From Polyangiaceae bacterium (GTDB lineage Bacteria; Myxococcota_A; Polyangia; Polyangiales; Polyangiaceae), in NCBI GenBank assembly GCA_013361525.1, contig JABFXY010000039.1, forward strand, positions 161,275 to 225,274: 64,000 bases of DNA, given 5' to 3'. This document shows positions 54,558-63,302 of the stretch, in pieces (position 1 is the first letter of the stretch; each line of letters begins with the position of its first letter). Made by a program: the position numbers and the translations under genes. The notes beneath the pieces are model-generated. The model was not told the origin of the DNA and searched no databases. It saw only the letters and a list, made by a program, of their open reading frames with translations.

Positions 54558-55739
54558 TCAAGTGCGGTCGACAGGCTCGGCGGCGCGGCCCTCCCGTGCG
54601 TCGGGCGCTTTCGATGGGAAGAGCCGATCACGCAGCATCAGGCTTGGGCGCTCGATCAATTTGGCCGCCGCGACACCGGCCGCAATCGACAATGCGACCA
54701 TGACGAGCGTGCCCGCGAGCCAAATGCCGGCGTTTGGCCCGGCGAGATGCAAGCGCTGAAGCAGCTTCATCACAGGAATCTGCGCGAAATCGACGTGCCA
54801 CAAGTAGATCGAGTAGCTGTAGAGCCCTACGGCCGCGAGCGACTTCGCCACCCGCGTTCGGAAGAAGCGCGCGACGCTGCCTTCGATCGGCGCGTAAACG
54901 ACTCCGATCAGAATGGCCGCGTATCCGAGATATAGAAGCGTCAGCCCAATCGTCGGTACGAACAGACCTTCGAGGGGGAGAAATCCCATTGGAAGCACGG
55001 AGGCGGTTCCGAGCAGCAGCAACTTGGTGCTGTGGGGCCGAAGCGCTTCGAGCACGTGGGGAATGAAGACCTTCGCGTACGCCAGGGCAACGCCCACGAA
55101 TAGACCGTCAATGCGAAGGTGAGTCGGCCAGCAATGGACCTCGAGCGCGAAGGGCTCGACGAAGAGCCTGGTCAGCACACGCGCGAGGGTGCACCCCACG
55201 ACCAAGACGGCCGCGATGATGGGGACGCTTCGCACGCCTCGAGCACCGCGTGCAGCCAGCGCGCCGACCACGAAGGGCAGCAGCAGGTAGAAGTGCTCCT
55301 CCACGGCGAGGCTCCAGGTGTGACGACGCACTCGACCGAAGTAGTTCTGCAGGTGGACGAAGTTCGGCAACATGCGGTCGACGGCCGAGCGAATCCCTCC
55401 GGCCTCGGTCAACGTCAGCGCGACGAACACGAAAACCAGGTAGACCACGTACGGCGGCCAGATCTTGAATGCCCGCCGAACCAGGAAGCGCCGGCGGTCG
55501 AGCGCACCGCGCGACTTGAGCTCCGCGAAGATCAAACCTCCGACCAGAAACCCGCTCAGAACGAAGAACAGATCGACGCCTGTCCATCCGAAGGCGTGGA
55601 GGAACGAAGCGATCGGGTGCAATGCCCCGGCGTCGGACGGCGCGAACGGAGCGTGACGGAGCAGCACCAAGCCAATCGCGAGCGCTCGTAGAACGTCGAG
55701 CTCTACGGATCGCGGCATGGCACCGCTCGCCGCGCTCAT
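54558..55739 (-). CDS. OafA/YrhL-type membrane acyltransferase (acyltransferase family 3)
   Basis: The 393-aa protein has about 10 membrane helices. It begins VELDVLRALAIGLVLLRH, the Arg-Ala and His motif of acyltransferase-3 proteins, followed by GVDLFFVLSGFLVGGLIF and RRAFKIWPPYVVY. TWSLAVEEHFYLLLP is also conserved. It probably O-acetylates the polysaccharide or lipid-linked intermediates. It lies 150 bp upstream of the PglD-like gene on the same strand. Confidence 0.93.
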   Translation of the reverse strand: MSAASGAMPRSVELDVLRALAIGLVLLRHAPFAPSDAGALHPIASFLHAFGWTGVDLFFVLSGFLVGGLIFAELKSRGALDRRRFLVRRAFKIWPPYVVYLVFVFVALTLTEAGGIRSAVDRMLPNFVHLQNYFGRVRRHTWSLAVEEHFYLLLPFVVGALAARGARGVRSVPIIAAVLVVGCTLARVLTRLFVEPFALEVHCWPTHLRIDGLFVGVALAYAKVFIPHVLEALRPHSTKLLLLGTASVLPMGFLPLEGLFVPTIGLTLLYLGYAAILIGVVYAPIEGSVARFFRTRVAKSLAAVGLYSYSIYLWHVDFAQIPVMKLLQRLHLAGPNAGIWLAGTLVMVALSIAAGVAAAKLIERPSLMLRDRLFPSKAPDAREGRAAEPVDRT

Positions 55740-56050
55740 GCATCACCGGCGTGCGGCCGGCAACGGGAAGGCCGACGCGGACCTCTTCCAGCTGCGACGT
55801 TCTCAGGCAAGACTAGGGCACGCATGAAACGACCCTTTCCACGCACCGTCGCGAGCCCGCGTGAATCCGCACGCGAGCGAGCTTGCCACTGGTCCTCGCA
55901 GGCTCCAACGAAGAACCGCGCGTCGCAAAGAGCCGACGCACGACGAAGCACGGGAATGAATGGCGGCGGTGTGCGCGCAACGAATCGTGCGGTGACGACC
56001 GCGAATCGAACCGACGTCGTGAGCCGTTCCGCCGGAAAGGTCGATCGACG
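55740..56050. other. Intergenic region between divergent genes, no gene recognised
   Basis: This 311-bp gap separates the divergent acyltransferase (-) and methyltransferase (+) genes. Apart from repeat copy B (55878-55919), no RNA, hairpin or strong coding signal was found. A minus-strand frame ending in an ATGA overlap with the acyltransferase start contains the repeat but has no recognisable family. Confidence 0.5.
55878..55919. repeat. Copy B of a dispersed 42-bp repeat
   Basis: This matches 54374-54415 at 35 of 42 positions. It lies about 140 bp upstream of the acyltransferase start on the minus strand. Confidence 0.6.
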
Positions 56051-56755
56051 ATGAGAGGACACGTCGACTTCGACGACGCGGCGAGCGACTACGATGCCCA
56101 ACTGCAGCGCGGGCTCTCCGCGTCGGGCGAGGACAAGAACTTCTTCGCGAAGGGCCGGGTCTCGTGGCTATCCCAGGGCCTTTCGGAGCGCGGCTTCTCG
56201 CCGTCCAGCGTCCTCGATTACGGCTGCGGCACTGGTTCTTCGGTGCCGTTCCTTCTCGACGACTTGGCGGCGCCCTCCGTCGTGGGCGTCGACGTGTCGA
56301 GTCGCTCGATCGAGATTGCCCGGCGCCTCCAGCGCTCGAGCCGCGCTCGGTTCGAAACGTTGGAAGACTACGTTCCGAATGGGACGATCGACCTCGCGTT
56401 CTGCAACGGTGTCTTTCATCACATTCCTCCATCCCAACGCGCAGGCGCCGTCGAATGGATCTATCGCGCGTTGCGACCAGGAGGGATTTGGGCCTTTTGG
56501 GAAAACAATCCGTGGAACCCAGGAACCCAGTGGGTGATGTATCGGATCCCGTTCGACCGGGATGCCGTGAAGGTCACGCCTTCGGAGGCACGACGCCTAC
56601 TGATCGCCGGCGGCTTCGAAATCCTCTCCGTCGACCATTTGTTCGTGTTCCCTCGCTTCATGCGATGGTTGCGCCCGCTCGAGCCGAAGATCGCCAACCT
56701 GCCGCTCGGCGCGCAGTACCAAATCCTCTGCCGCAAGCCAGCGCCGCGAGATTGA
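56051..56755 (+). CDS. Class I SAM-dependent methyltransferase
   Basis: The 234-aa protein has motif I VLDYGCGTGSSVPFLLDDL (about 54-72), VVGVDVSSRSIEIARRL and the acidic and HHIPP region FCNGVFHHIPPSQR. ALRPGGIWAFWENNPWNPGT follows. ATG 56051 is chosen because the upstream extension has non-coding character. It is probably a sugar or lipid methyltransferase of the polysaccharide locus, followed after 9 bp by a polymerase or ligase gene. Confidence 0.85.
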   Translation: MRGHVDFDDAASDYDAQLQRGLSASGEDKNFFAKGRVSWLSQGLSERGFSPSSVLDYGCGTGSSVPFLLDDLAAPSVVGVDVSSRSIEIARRLQRSSRARFETLEDYVPNGTIDLAFCNGVFHHIPPSQRAGAVEWIYRALRPGGIWAFWENNPWNPGTQWVMYRIPFDRDAVKVTPSEARRLLIAGGFEILSVDHLFVFPRFMRWLRPLEPKIANLPLGAQYQILCRKPAPRD

Positions 56756-56764
56756 CCTTCGCTT

Positions 56765-58129
56765 ATGGCATCTGAAAAGACACGCGATCCAGTGCAATGG
56801 CTACTGGGCGCGTTCCTCGCGAGCTTGCCGCTCATCCGACCGTCGGCGTTCAAGGTCGGAAGCTCCCCCGTCGCGCTTGCAGACCTGCTGCTGCCCCTCG
56901 TTTACCTCGCGTGGCTCGTGCAAACCATTCGCAAACGGCGACCACTCCGTCTCGACGGTCTCCTTATCGCGACACTCGTCTACATCGGCGTGCTTGCGGT
57001 GTCCGCTCTGCGCGGCAGCGAACCATTGAAGACGAGCCTGCTGAAGTTGGCTGCATACAGCATGTATTTGCTCTTGCCGTCGCTCGTCATCCGCATCGTC
57101 GACAGCGCCGAGGACCTTCGCCGGATGCTTCGGGCCTGGTTGGCGGGCGCAACACTCGCGGTCCTCGCGAGCGCATTCGGCATCGTCGCGTGGTACGTCG
57201 ATCGCGAGGGAGTCGGACGCAGCTTCGCTTGTCCGACCTATGGCCTTTTGCCCTCCGGCAACTTCCCGCGCCTCTGCTCGTCGTTCGTGAATCCCAATAT
57301 GCACTGCAACTATTTGGTTGTCAGTGTGGCCTTGGGATTGGCCTACGGCGCCTCGGAGCTGAGGCGAATCCACGTCGTGTTCCTCGCCGGTATCGCGACG
57401 ATCGTGGCGATGTTCACGCTGTCGGCAGGGTTCGGTGGATATCTGCTCATGATCGCGATTGTCTATTGGGGCGCATCCCGACAACGCCATGAGCCGGTCG
57501 GTCTCCGTCATTTTGCAGCGGCAGCGACCGCCGTCGGCGGTGCGATCTTCTTCACGATCACCATGATCTCCGTGATGGTGCCGCGAGGCGAAGGGCACCT
57601 GTCGATCGGGTCGAGAGCGGTCAAGCTCTTCGATGGATCGAGATGGGCGATCTGGAGCAGCTCGATCGACACCATCAAGCGACATCCGATCATCGGCAAA
57701 GGCTACTCCTCGTATGTCGCGTGGAGCGACGATCCGAAGGTGTTCCTCTCACCGGATCAGATCGCATCCGGCCGTGGCCCCGCGTCGGCCCAATTGGAAG
57801 CCCACAACATCTGGCTCAACGTGGCGGGACAATCCGGGCTGATCGGGCTCGCTGCGTTCGGGTTCGTACTTTACCAAATCGTACGGGGTCTCGGTCCGCT
57901 GGCCCGAACGAGCTTCCGATCCAAGCTCCCGTTGCTCCCGCTTCTTCCCGTCGCATTGATCGCGGCGCTGGTTGGAGGGGTCGCGTTCCACGGGTTGTTC
58001 GGTGCATTGGAAGAAGGCCGGCACGTCTGGGCGCTCTTCGCCGTTTGCGCCGCAGCCGTCCATTGCCTGCGCGCGCAGGAGGTCGAAGACGTCCCCACCG
58101 TGCAATCGAACTCGAAAGGTACCGCATGA
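56765..58129 (+). CDS. O-antigen ligase/polymerase-like membrane protein
   Basis: The 454-aa protein has about 11 or 12 hydrophobic segments. A periplasmic loop near residues 165-190 (GRSFACPTYGLLPSGNFPRL, then SSFVNPNMHCNYLV) and another near 330 (ASAQLEAHNIWLNVAGQSGL, with the conserved His) fit WaaL/Wzy_C proteins. It is the third such protein in the locus. It overlaps galE by 4 bp (ATGA). Confidence 0.82.
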   Translation: MASEKTRDPVQWLLGAFLASLPLIRPSAFKVGSSPVALADLLLPLVYLAWLVQTIRKRRPLRLDGLLIATLVYIGVLAVSALRGSEPLKTSLLKLAAYSMYLLLPSLVIRIVDSAEDLRRMLRAWLAGATLAVLASAFGIVAWYVDREGVGRSFACPTYGLLPSGNFPRLCSSFVNPNMHCNYLVVSVALGLAYGASELRRIHVVFLAGIATIVAMFTLSAGFGGYLLMIAIVYWGASRQRHEPVGLRHFAAAATAVGGAIFFTITMISVMVPRGEGHLSIGSRAVKLFDGSRWAIWSSSIDTIKRHPIIGKGYSSYVAWSDDPKVFLSPDQIASGRGPASAQLEAHNIWLNVAGQSGLIGLAAFGFVLYQIVRGLGPLARTSFRSKLPLLPLLPVALIAALVGGVAFHGLFGALEEGRHVWALFAVCAAAVHCLRAQEVEDVPTVQSNSKGTA

Positions 58130-59097
58130 TCCTGGTCACCGGCGGAGCCGGCTACATCGGAAGCCATTACGTCCTCCACGAGCGGGCACGCGGTGCGGAG
58201 CTCGTCATTCTGGACAACCTTTCCCGCGGTCACGAAGGAGCCGTGATCGACGCACCGCTCGTCGTCGGCGACATCGGCGATCGGACCGCCCTCGACGATG
58301 TGTTCGGACGATATTCGATCGACGCTGTCGTCCATTTCGCCGCATTTGCCTATGTCGGGGAATCGGTAGAGCAACCGGGGCGCTACTACCGAAACAACGT
58401 CGCAGGAACGCTCACGCTCTTGGAGGCGATGCGGGATCACGGCGTACGCCGATTCGTTCTTTCGTCGACGTGCGCGACGTACGGGAGCCCTCAATATCTG
58501 CCCATCGACGAGCGGCATCCACAGGTCCCCATCAACCCCTATGGGGAGACAAAGGTGATGTGCGAACGGATGCTCGCGGCGTTCGAGCGCGCACACGGCA
58601 TCAAGCACGTCGTCCTGCGATACTTCAACGCCGCAGGGGCGGATCCCGAGGGCCGTGTCGGGGAGAGCCACGACCCCGAGCCGCACCTGATTCCCATCGT
58701 GCTCCAAGCAGCAATGGGCACGCGCGAGGCGGTGGGCATTCTCGGAACTGACTACGATACGGCCGACGGGACCTGCATACGCGACTACATCCACGTGGTG
58801 GATCTGGTCGCAGCCCATTCGCTGGCGCTCGATCGCTTGCGCGCCGACGCGCCAAGTGCGGTCTTCAACTTGGGAACCGAGACCGGCTCTTCCGTGCGCG
58901 AGGTGATCGGCGCTTGCGAGCGCGTCACCGGTCGAACGATTCGAACGGTGGAGTCACCGCGACGTCCCGGGGATCCCGCTCGCCTGGTCGCGAGCGCCGC
59001 GCGGGCACGCAACGAGCTTGGGTGGCAGCCGAAATTCACGCGCCTCGACGACATTCTCGCCACAGCTTGGCAATGGGAGCAGAAAAAGCGCTACTGA
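58126..59097 (+). CDS. galE: UDP-glucose 4-epimerase GalE
   Basis: The 323-aa extended SDR begins ILVTGGAGYIGSHYVLHERA. The GalE features are VVHFAAFAYVGESVEQPGRY, SSTCATYG, the catalytic NPYGETK (Tyr-x3-Lys) and LRYFNAAGADPEGRVGE. It interconverts UDP-Glc/UDP-Gal or the N-acetyl forms. ATG 58126 overlaps the upstream stop. Confidence 0.93.
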   Translation: MILVTGGAGYIGSHYVLHERARGAELVILDNLSRGHEGAVIDAPLVVGDIGDRTALDDVFGRYSIDAVVHFAAFAYVGESVEQPGRYYRNNVAGTLTLLEAMRDHGVRRFVLSSTCATYGSPQYLPIDERHPQVPINPYGETKVMCERMLAAFERAHGIKHVVLRYFNAAGADPEGRVGESHDPEPHLIPIVLQAAMGTREAVGILGTDYDTADGTCIRDYIHVVDLVAAHSLALDRLRADAPSAVFNLGTETGSSVREVIGACERVTGRTIRTVESPRRPGDPARLVASAARARNELGWQPKFTRLDDILATAWQWEQKKRY

Positions 59098-59206
59098 CGC
59101 GCTGCTTGATCCTCGTGGATGGGCCCACTAGCGTCGGCTCCGTGAATGTCTTGCCCCGACCCGTGCAACCGAATGGTTCGTGGTCCTTGCCGTCGACACT
59201 GTACCG

Positions 59207-60436
59207 ATGACTCTCCAGGCTCAACCGCCGGCACGCGCGCGTGAGGCGTCGCACGACCCGCCCGTCCAGTCGGTAACGCGACCGCTCGAGCTTTCCGTGG
59301 TGATGCCTTGCCTCAACGAGGCGGACACCATCGCCGTATGCATCGAGAAGGCACAGAAGGCGATCAAAGACCACGACATCGCTGCGGAGGTGGTCATCGC
59401 GGACAACGGCTCGACCGACGGCTCGCAGGCCATCGCGACGCGCCTCGGTGCGCGCGTCGTCCCTGTCCCCGACAAGGGCTACGGCAACGCGCTGATGGGT
59501 GGAATCGCCGCCGCCAAGGGCAAGTACGTCATCATGGGCGACGCCGACGACAGCTACGATTTTCTCGAGGTCCCGAAGTTCGTCGAGAAGCTTCGGGAGG
59601 GCTACGACCTCGTGCAGGGCTGCCGCCTACCATCGGGCGGGGGCACGGTGAAGCCGGGTGCGATGCCGTTTACGCACCGATGGATAGGTAATCCGATGTT
59701 CTCCATCATGGCCCGGCAGTGGTTCCGCGCGCCGATCCACGATGTGTACTGCGGCCTCCGCGGGTTCACGAAAGCCCACTACGAGGGCTTGAACCAGCGA
59801 TGCACGGGGATGGAATTCGCGACGGAGATGATCATCAAGTCGAGCCTCTACAAGGCGAAGATCGCCGAGGTTCCGATCACGCTGCACCCCGACGGCAGAA
59901 AAGCCCACGCCCCTCACCTGAAGACGGTGCGCGACGGGTGGAGGACGCTTCGGTTTTTTCTGATGTACAGCCCGCGGTGGCTGTTCTTGGTGCCCGGCGC
60001 GTTGCTCATCCTGGCGGGGCTCGCCGGCTACGGTCTCGCCATGCCCGGCGCGACCGTCAACGGCGCCACGCTCGGTGCTCACACGCTGCTGTTCGCAAGC
60101 TTGGCGATTCTTTGCGGCTATCAGTCCATTCTCTTCGCCGTCTTCACGAAAACATTTGGGATTCGCGAAGGGCTCCACCCGGAAGATCCTCGACTGACCC
60201 GACTGTTCAAAATCGTGACGCTCGAGACTGGCCTCGTAGGGGGCGTTCTCTCGCTCGTCGCGGGCCTCGCGCTTCTAGTCGCCTCGATCCTACAATGGCA
60301 GGCCGTTCACTACGGCCCGTTGGACTACGGCGAGACCATGCGTTGGGTCATCCCCGGCTCGACTCTCACAGCGCTCGGGTTCCAGACCATTCTCTCGAGC
60401 TTCTTCATCAGCGTCCTGGGGATGGGAAGGAAGTAG
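59207..60436 (+). CDS. Glycosyltransferase family 2 (polyprenyl-phosphate sugar transferase-like)
   Basis: The 409-aa protein has a GT2 domain: LSVVMPCLNEADTIAVCI, VIADNGSTDGSQ, IMGDADDSYDF (DxD-type metal site) and MEFATEMIIKS. A C-terminal region with about four membrane helices starts FFLMYSPRWLFLVPGALLIL. The layout resembles DPM1/ArnC-like enzymes that charge a polyprenyl phosphate with a sugar. ATG 59207 has no clear Shine-Dalgarno, and a GTG nine codons earlier is an alternative. The 3' end overlaps the convergent GT4 gene by 29 bp. Confidence 0.9.
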   Translation: MTLQAQPPARAREASHDPPVQSVTRPLELSVVMPCLNEADTIAVCIEKAQKAIKDHDIAAEVVIADNGSTDGSQAIATRLGARVVPVPDKGYGNALMGGIAAAKGKYVIMGDADDSYDFLEVPKFVEKLREGYDLVQGCRLPSGGGTVKPGAMPFTHRWIGNPMFSIMARQWFRAPIHDVYCGLRGFTKAHYEGLNQRCTGMEFATEMIIKSSLYKAKIAEVPITLHPDGRKAHAPHLKTVRDGWRTLRFFLMYSPRWLFLVPGALLILAGLAGYGLAMPGATVNGATLGAHTLLFASLAILCGYQSILFAVFTKTFGIREGLHPEDPRLTRLFKIVTLETGLVGGVLSLVAGLALLVASILQWQAVHYGPLDYGETMRWVIPGSTLTALGFQTILSSFFISVLGMGRK

Positions 60437-61601
60437 CGCTCATTCCGAGGTGCGCCGCGAGCAGCTCTTCGTATTGAGCCGCGAGCGCGGACCAGATGGC
60501 GTCGTTCCGGAATAGCTCGAGAGCACGCTCGCGTGCGCTCGAGCCGTGGGCCGCTCTCAAAGCGTCATCCGTCAGGTATCGAGCGACTGCGTCGCCGAGC
60601 GCGCGCCAATCCAGCTTCGGAACGATGGTTCCGGTGTGTCCGTCCGCAACGGCGTCCACCGTGCCTGTTGCGGCGTATGCCACGGTGGGAACGCTCGAAA
60701 TGGCCGCCTCGAGCGGGACGTTGGGAAAGCCTTCGCGAAATGATGGGAGGACGAGAACGTCCATCAGCGGGTAGAAGACAGCGACGTCGTCGACGAAGCC
60801 CGTGAGAGCGATGCTCTCGCCGTTCTGGACCGCCTGTTTGCAATCGACCGATACGGGATCAGTATCGTCGAAGCCTCCCACCAAGAGCAGGAACGCACGG
60901 GGCACGCGTTTTCGCACGCTCTCGAACGCGCGCAACAAGTCCTCGATCCCCTTGTCGTGTGTAATGCGGCCGACGAACCCGACAACCTTCGCGTCAGCCG
61001 GAATGCCGAGCTGGCTCCGACGCGAAGCCGCCGCCGCCAATCGTTCGGCCGTCGGCTCGTACCTCGCGGTATCGATTCCGTTGGAAGATCCAGCGAGGAG
61101 CACCCGCAGCTTCGAAGCGCGCGTAACGCCGAGCCGCTCATATTCACGGCGCAGGCTCGGACTGACGCAAATCACGCGATGGGCACACCCGGACGCGACA
61201 AACTCGCAGAAGGTCAGCACCGCCCGCGACAGCCCGGTGAGCCCCTCCAGGCGAAGGCCGCGCAATACATAGACGCGCACCGGAACCCGCGCGACGAAAG
61301 CAGCCATCATCCCGAGGAGTCCGGCTTTCATCGTTCCGGCGTTGACGACGTGCGGCTGCAGCTTTCGCAACGTGAGACAAAGCTCCACGAGCGAGCGGAC
61401 GTCCTCCACCGGACTCATGTTGCGGCTCATTCGAACGCCGGCGACTTCGACCCCCTCGGAGCGGCCGACTTGATCGAGCTCCTCTCCGGCGTCCGCAATG
61501 AGGGTTACGTCGTACCCGATGCTGCGCATGTAGCGCAGCTGCCCTCGCAAAAGCGTCCGCGCCGTGAGCGGCGTCGTGACGACGTATGCGATGCGCGTCA
61601 T
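60408..61601 (-). CDS. Glycosyltransferase family 4 protein
   Basis: The 397-aa protein starts at ATG 61601, overlapping the stop of the inositol-monophosphatase-like gene (ATGA). It has the WbpX/PglA-like N-terminus RIAYVVTTPLTARTLLRGQL and NAGTMKAGLLGMMAA. The donor half has VVGFVGRITHDKGIEDLLRAF and the acidic motif SFREGFPNVPLEAAISSVPT. It probably adds a sugar to a lipid-linked oligosaccharide. It is the last gene of the right-edge minus operon. Confidence 0.92.
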   Translation of the reverse strand: MTRIAYVVTTPLTARTLLRGQLRYMRSIGYDVTLIADAGEELDQVGRSEGVEVAGVRMSRNMSPVEDVRSLVELCLTLRKLQPHVVNAGTMKAGLLGMMAAFVARVPVRVYVLRGLRLEGLTGLSRAVLTFCEFVASGCAHRVICVSPSLRREYERLGVTRASKLRVLLAGSSNGIDTARYEPTAERLAAAASRRSQLGIPADAKVVGFVGRITHDKGIEDLLRAFESVRKRVPRAFLLLVGGFDDTDPVSVDCKQAVQNGESIALTGFVDDVAVFYPLMDVLVLPSFREGFPNVPLEAAISSVPTVAYAATGTVDAVADGHTGTIVPKLDWRALGDAVARYLTDDALRAAHGSSARERALELFRNDAIWSALAAQYEELLAAHLGMSATSFPSPGR

Positions 61602-62419
61602 GGCACGGCCTCGAGCGCCTTGACGACATCGTCGAAGATGGTCTCCGGGGTCGCCAGCAATCCTGCGAATCGAACCTCGTTGGTGCCATATGGGATCGGC
61701 GCACCTCGGAGCGTTCCGACCCGACACCCGACCTCCCGGAGCAACACCTCGCCGGGCGCGACGTCCCAGAGCTTGAAGCGAAAGTCCTTGGCGAACACGT
61801 CTGCATGCCCCTCGGCAACACGACACAACTTGAGGCCGAAGCTTCCGCATTCGACGAAGCCAGCTCCGTGCCGGCTCATCAGCTCGCCGATGGATCCTTT
61901 TGGGGGCACGCTGTCGACGAACCGCCATGGCTTGTCGGGAGCACCACGCCGAACCAACGGATGCCACGACGCGTCCGACATTCGGACGAAGGCGCCGTGG
62001 TCTCGTGCCGCGACGAAGGTTCGTTGCTCGACGGGCTCGTGCACGATTCCAAGCACCGGCACACCTCGCTCGATAAATGCGACTTGCACGCAAAATCCGT
62101 CGAATCCGTCGACGAAGCTGCGCGTCCCGTCGAGGGCATCCACCGTCCAGAAGGCATCGGGCGGCTGCCAACCCACACCTCTTCCCTCGAATTCCTCCTC
62201 GGAAAGGAAAGGATCGCGCGGCAGCGACCCGCGCATGAAGCCGAGCACCCAGCCCTCTGCGGCCTGGTCGACGCTGGTTTTGAGTTGGTCGCCTTCCTCG
62301 CGCGACGTCACGTGCTCCCCGCGGATCGCGAGTAGCGCGTCGCCAGCGCCGCGTACGGCTTGCACCGCGACGTGAAGCCGGTGCGCGTGCGATCCATGGG
62401 ATAGCGTCGCGGGAAGCAC
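61598..62419 (-). CDS. Inositol-monophosphatase/CysQ-superfamily phosphatase
   Basis: The 273-aa Mg-dependent phosphatase has FLSEEEFEG (metal-binding Glu), the superfamily motif FWTVDALDGTRSFVDGFDGF (WxxDxxDGT) and the second-site LWDVAPGEVLLREVG (WDxAP). The substrate may be a sugar phosphate or 3'-phosphoadenosine phosphate; sequence alone does not decide. It lies between an epimerase and a glycosyltransferase in one coupled operon, so sugar-phosphate dephosphorylation is likely. Confidence 0.88.
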   Translation of the reverse strand: MLPATLSHGSHAHRLHVAVQAVRGAGDALLAIRGEHVTSREEGDQLKTSVDQAAEGWVLGFMRGSLPRDPFLSEEEFEGRGVGWQPPDAFWTVDALDGTRSFVDGFDGFCVQVAFIERGVPVLGIVHEPVEQRTFVAARDHGAFVRMSDASWHPLVRRGAPDKPWRFVDSVPPKGSIGELMSRHGAGFVECGSFGLKLCRVAEGHADVFAKDFRFKLWDVAPGEVLLREVGCRVGTLRGAPIPYGTNEVRFAGLLATPETIFDDVVKALEAVP

Positions 62420-62420
62420 G

Positions 62421-63302
62421 TCAGGCCCAGGCCCGCCAGAGATCGTCCAAGCGGTCCTTCAGAGAGACCGGTGGCCAGTCGAAGAGCGTCTTCGCTTTCG
62501 CGATTGCGAGATCGAGCGGCGGATGGTCCGCGTCGCCTTTGCGCTCGACCATCACCCCGGTGCGCGACGCAATCTGCTTCGCGATCGCGACGAGCTCGAT
62601 CGGCTCGCCATAGCTGATATTGACGGGCCCTGGCGACGTTGCACGGGACGACAGACAGCGAACAATCGCCGTCGCCGCGTCGTCGACGTGCAAGATGTTC
62701 CAAGGGGTGGGCGTGCTGGCCGCAACCTCGAGGGTTCGGCCTTCGCGGGCGGCGCGCATGAAATGAAAAAGCGCCCCGCCGCGGCGCTCCGTCGAGAACA
62801 GCCCGCCAAAACGCAGAATCCACGTATCGATTGGCCTTCCGGAGGCAATCGTATCTTCGGCCAGCGCCTTCGCCATCCCATAAGGGTGCATCGGTCTGCG
62901 CGGGTGATCCTCTTCGACGGTTATCGACGACGGCGTGCCGTAGACGGTCATGCTCGACGTGTGAACGAGACGGCCAGCAAAGCCCGCGGGGATCCACGAT
63001 CGAAGGTTTGCCGCGATGCGCACGTGCGCGGACACGAGATCGACACTATCCGACCATTGCGGATACGCCGACGGCACGGGGCCGGCGAGGTTCACGACAG
63101 CGTCCCACGACCAGTGGCGCAAGAGCTCCGCGGCCGCGACCGCGTCGGAAAGATCCGCGCGCACGTATCCAACCGATGCGGGGAAAGGCGAGTCTGCCCG
63201 CGACATTCCGCACGCCGTGACCGAATACCCTTCGGCGAGGAGCTTCGAAACCAGCACGCGGCCGAGATAGCCACTCGCCCCGGTGACGAGCACGCGGCTC
63301 AC
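62421..63302 (-). CDS. NAD-dependent epimerase/dehydratase-family (SDR) protein
   Basis: The GTG at 63302 overlaps the stop of the ATP-grasp gene (GTGA), giving 293 aa. The Rossmann motif VTGASGYLGRVLVSKLL and the catalytic HTSSMTVYGTPSS and HPYGMAKALAE (Tyr-x3-Lys) are visible. The sugar-binding C-terminal part is short. The substrate is unspecified, probably a nucleotide sugar for the neighbouring glycosyltransferase. Confidence 0.88.
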   Translation of the reverse strand: MSRVLVTGASGYLGRVLVSKLLAEGYSVTACGMSRADSPFPASVGYVRADLSDAVAAAELLRHWSWDAVVNLAGPVPSAYPQWSDSVDLVSAHVRIAANLRSWIPAGFAGRLVHTSSMTVYGTPSSITVEEDHPRRPMHPYGMAKALAEDTIASGRPIDTWILRFGGLFSTERRGGALFHFMRAAREGRTLEVAASTPTPWNILHVDDAATAIVRCLSSRATSPGPVNISYGEPIELVAIAKQIASRTGVMVERKGDADHPPLDLAIAKAKTLFDWPPVSLKDRLDDLWRAWA

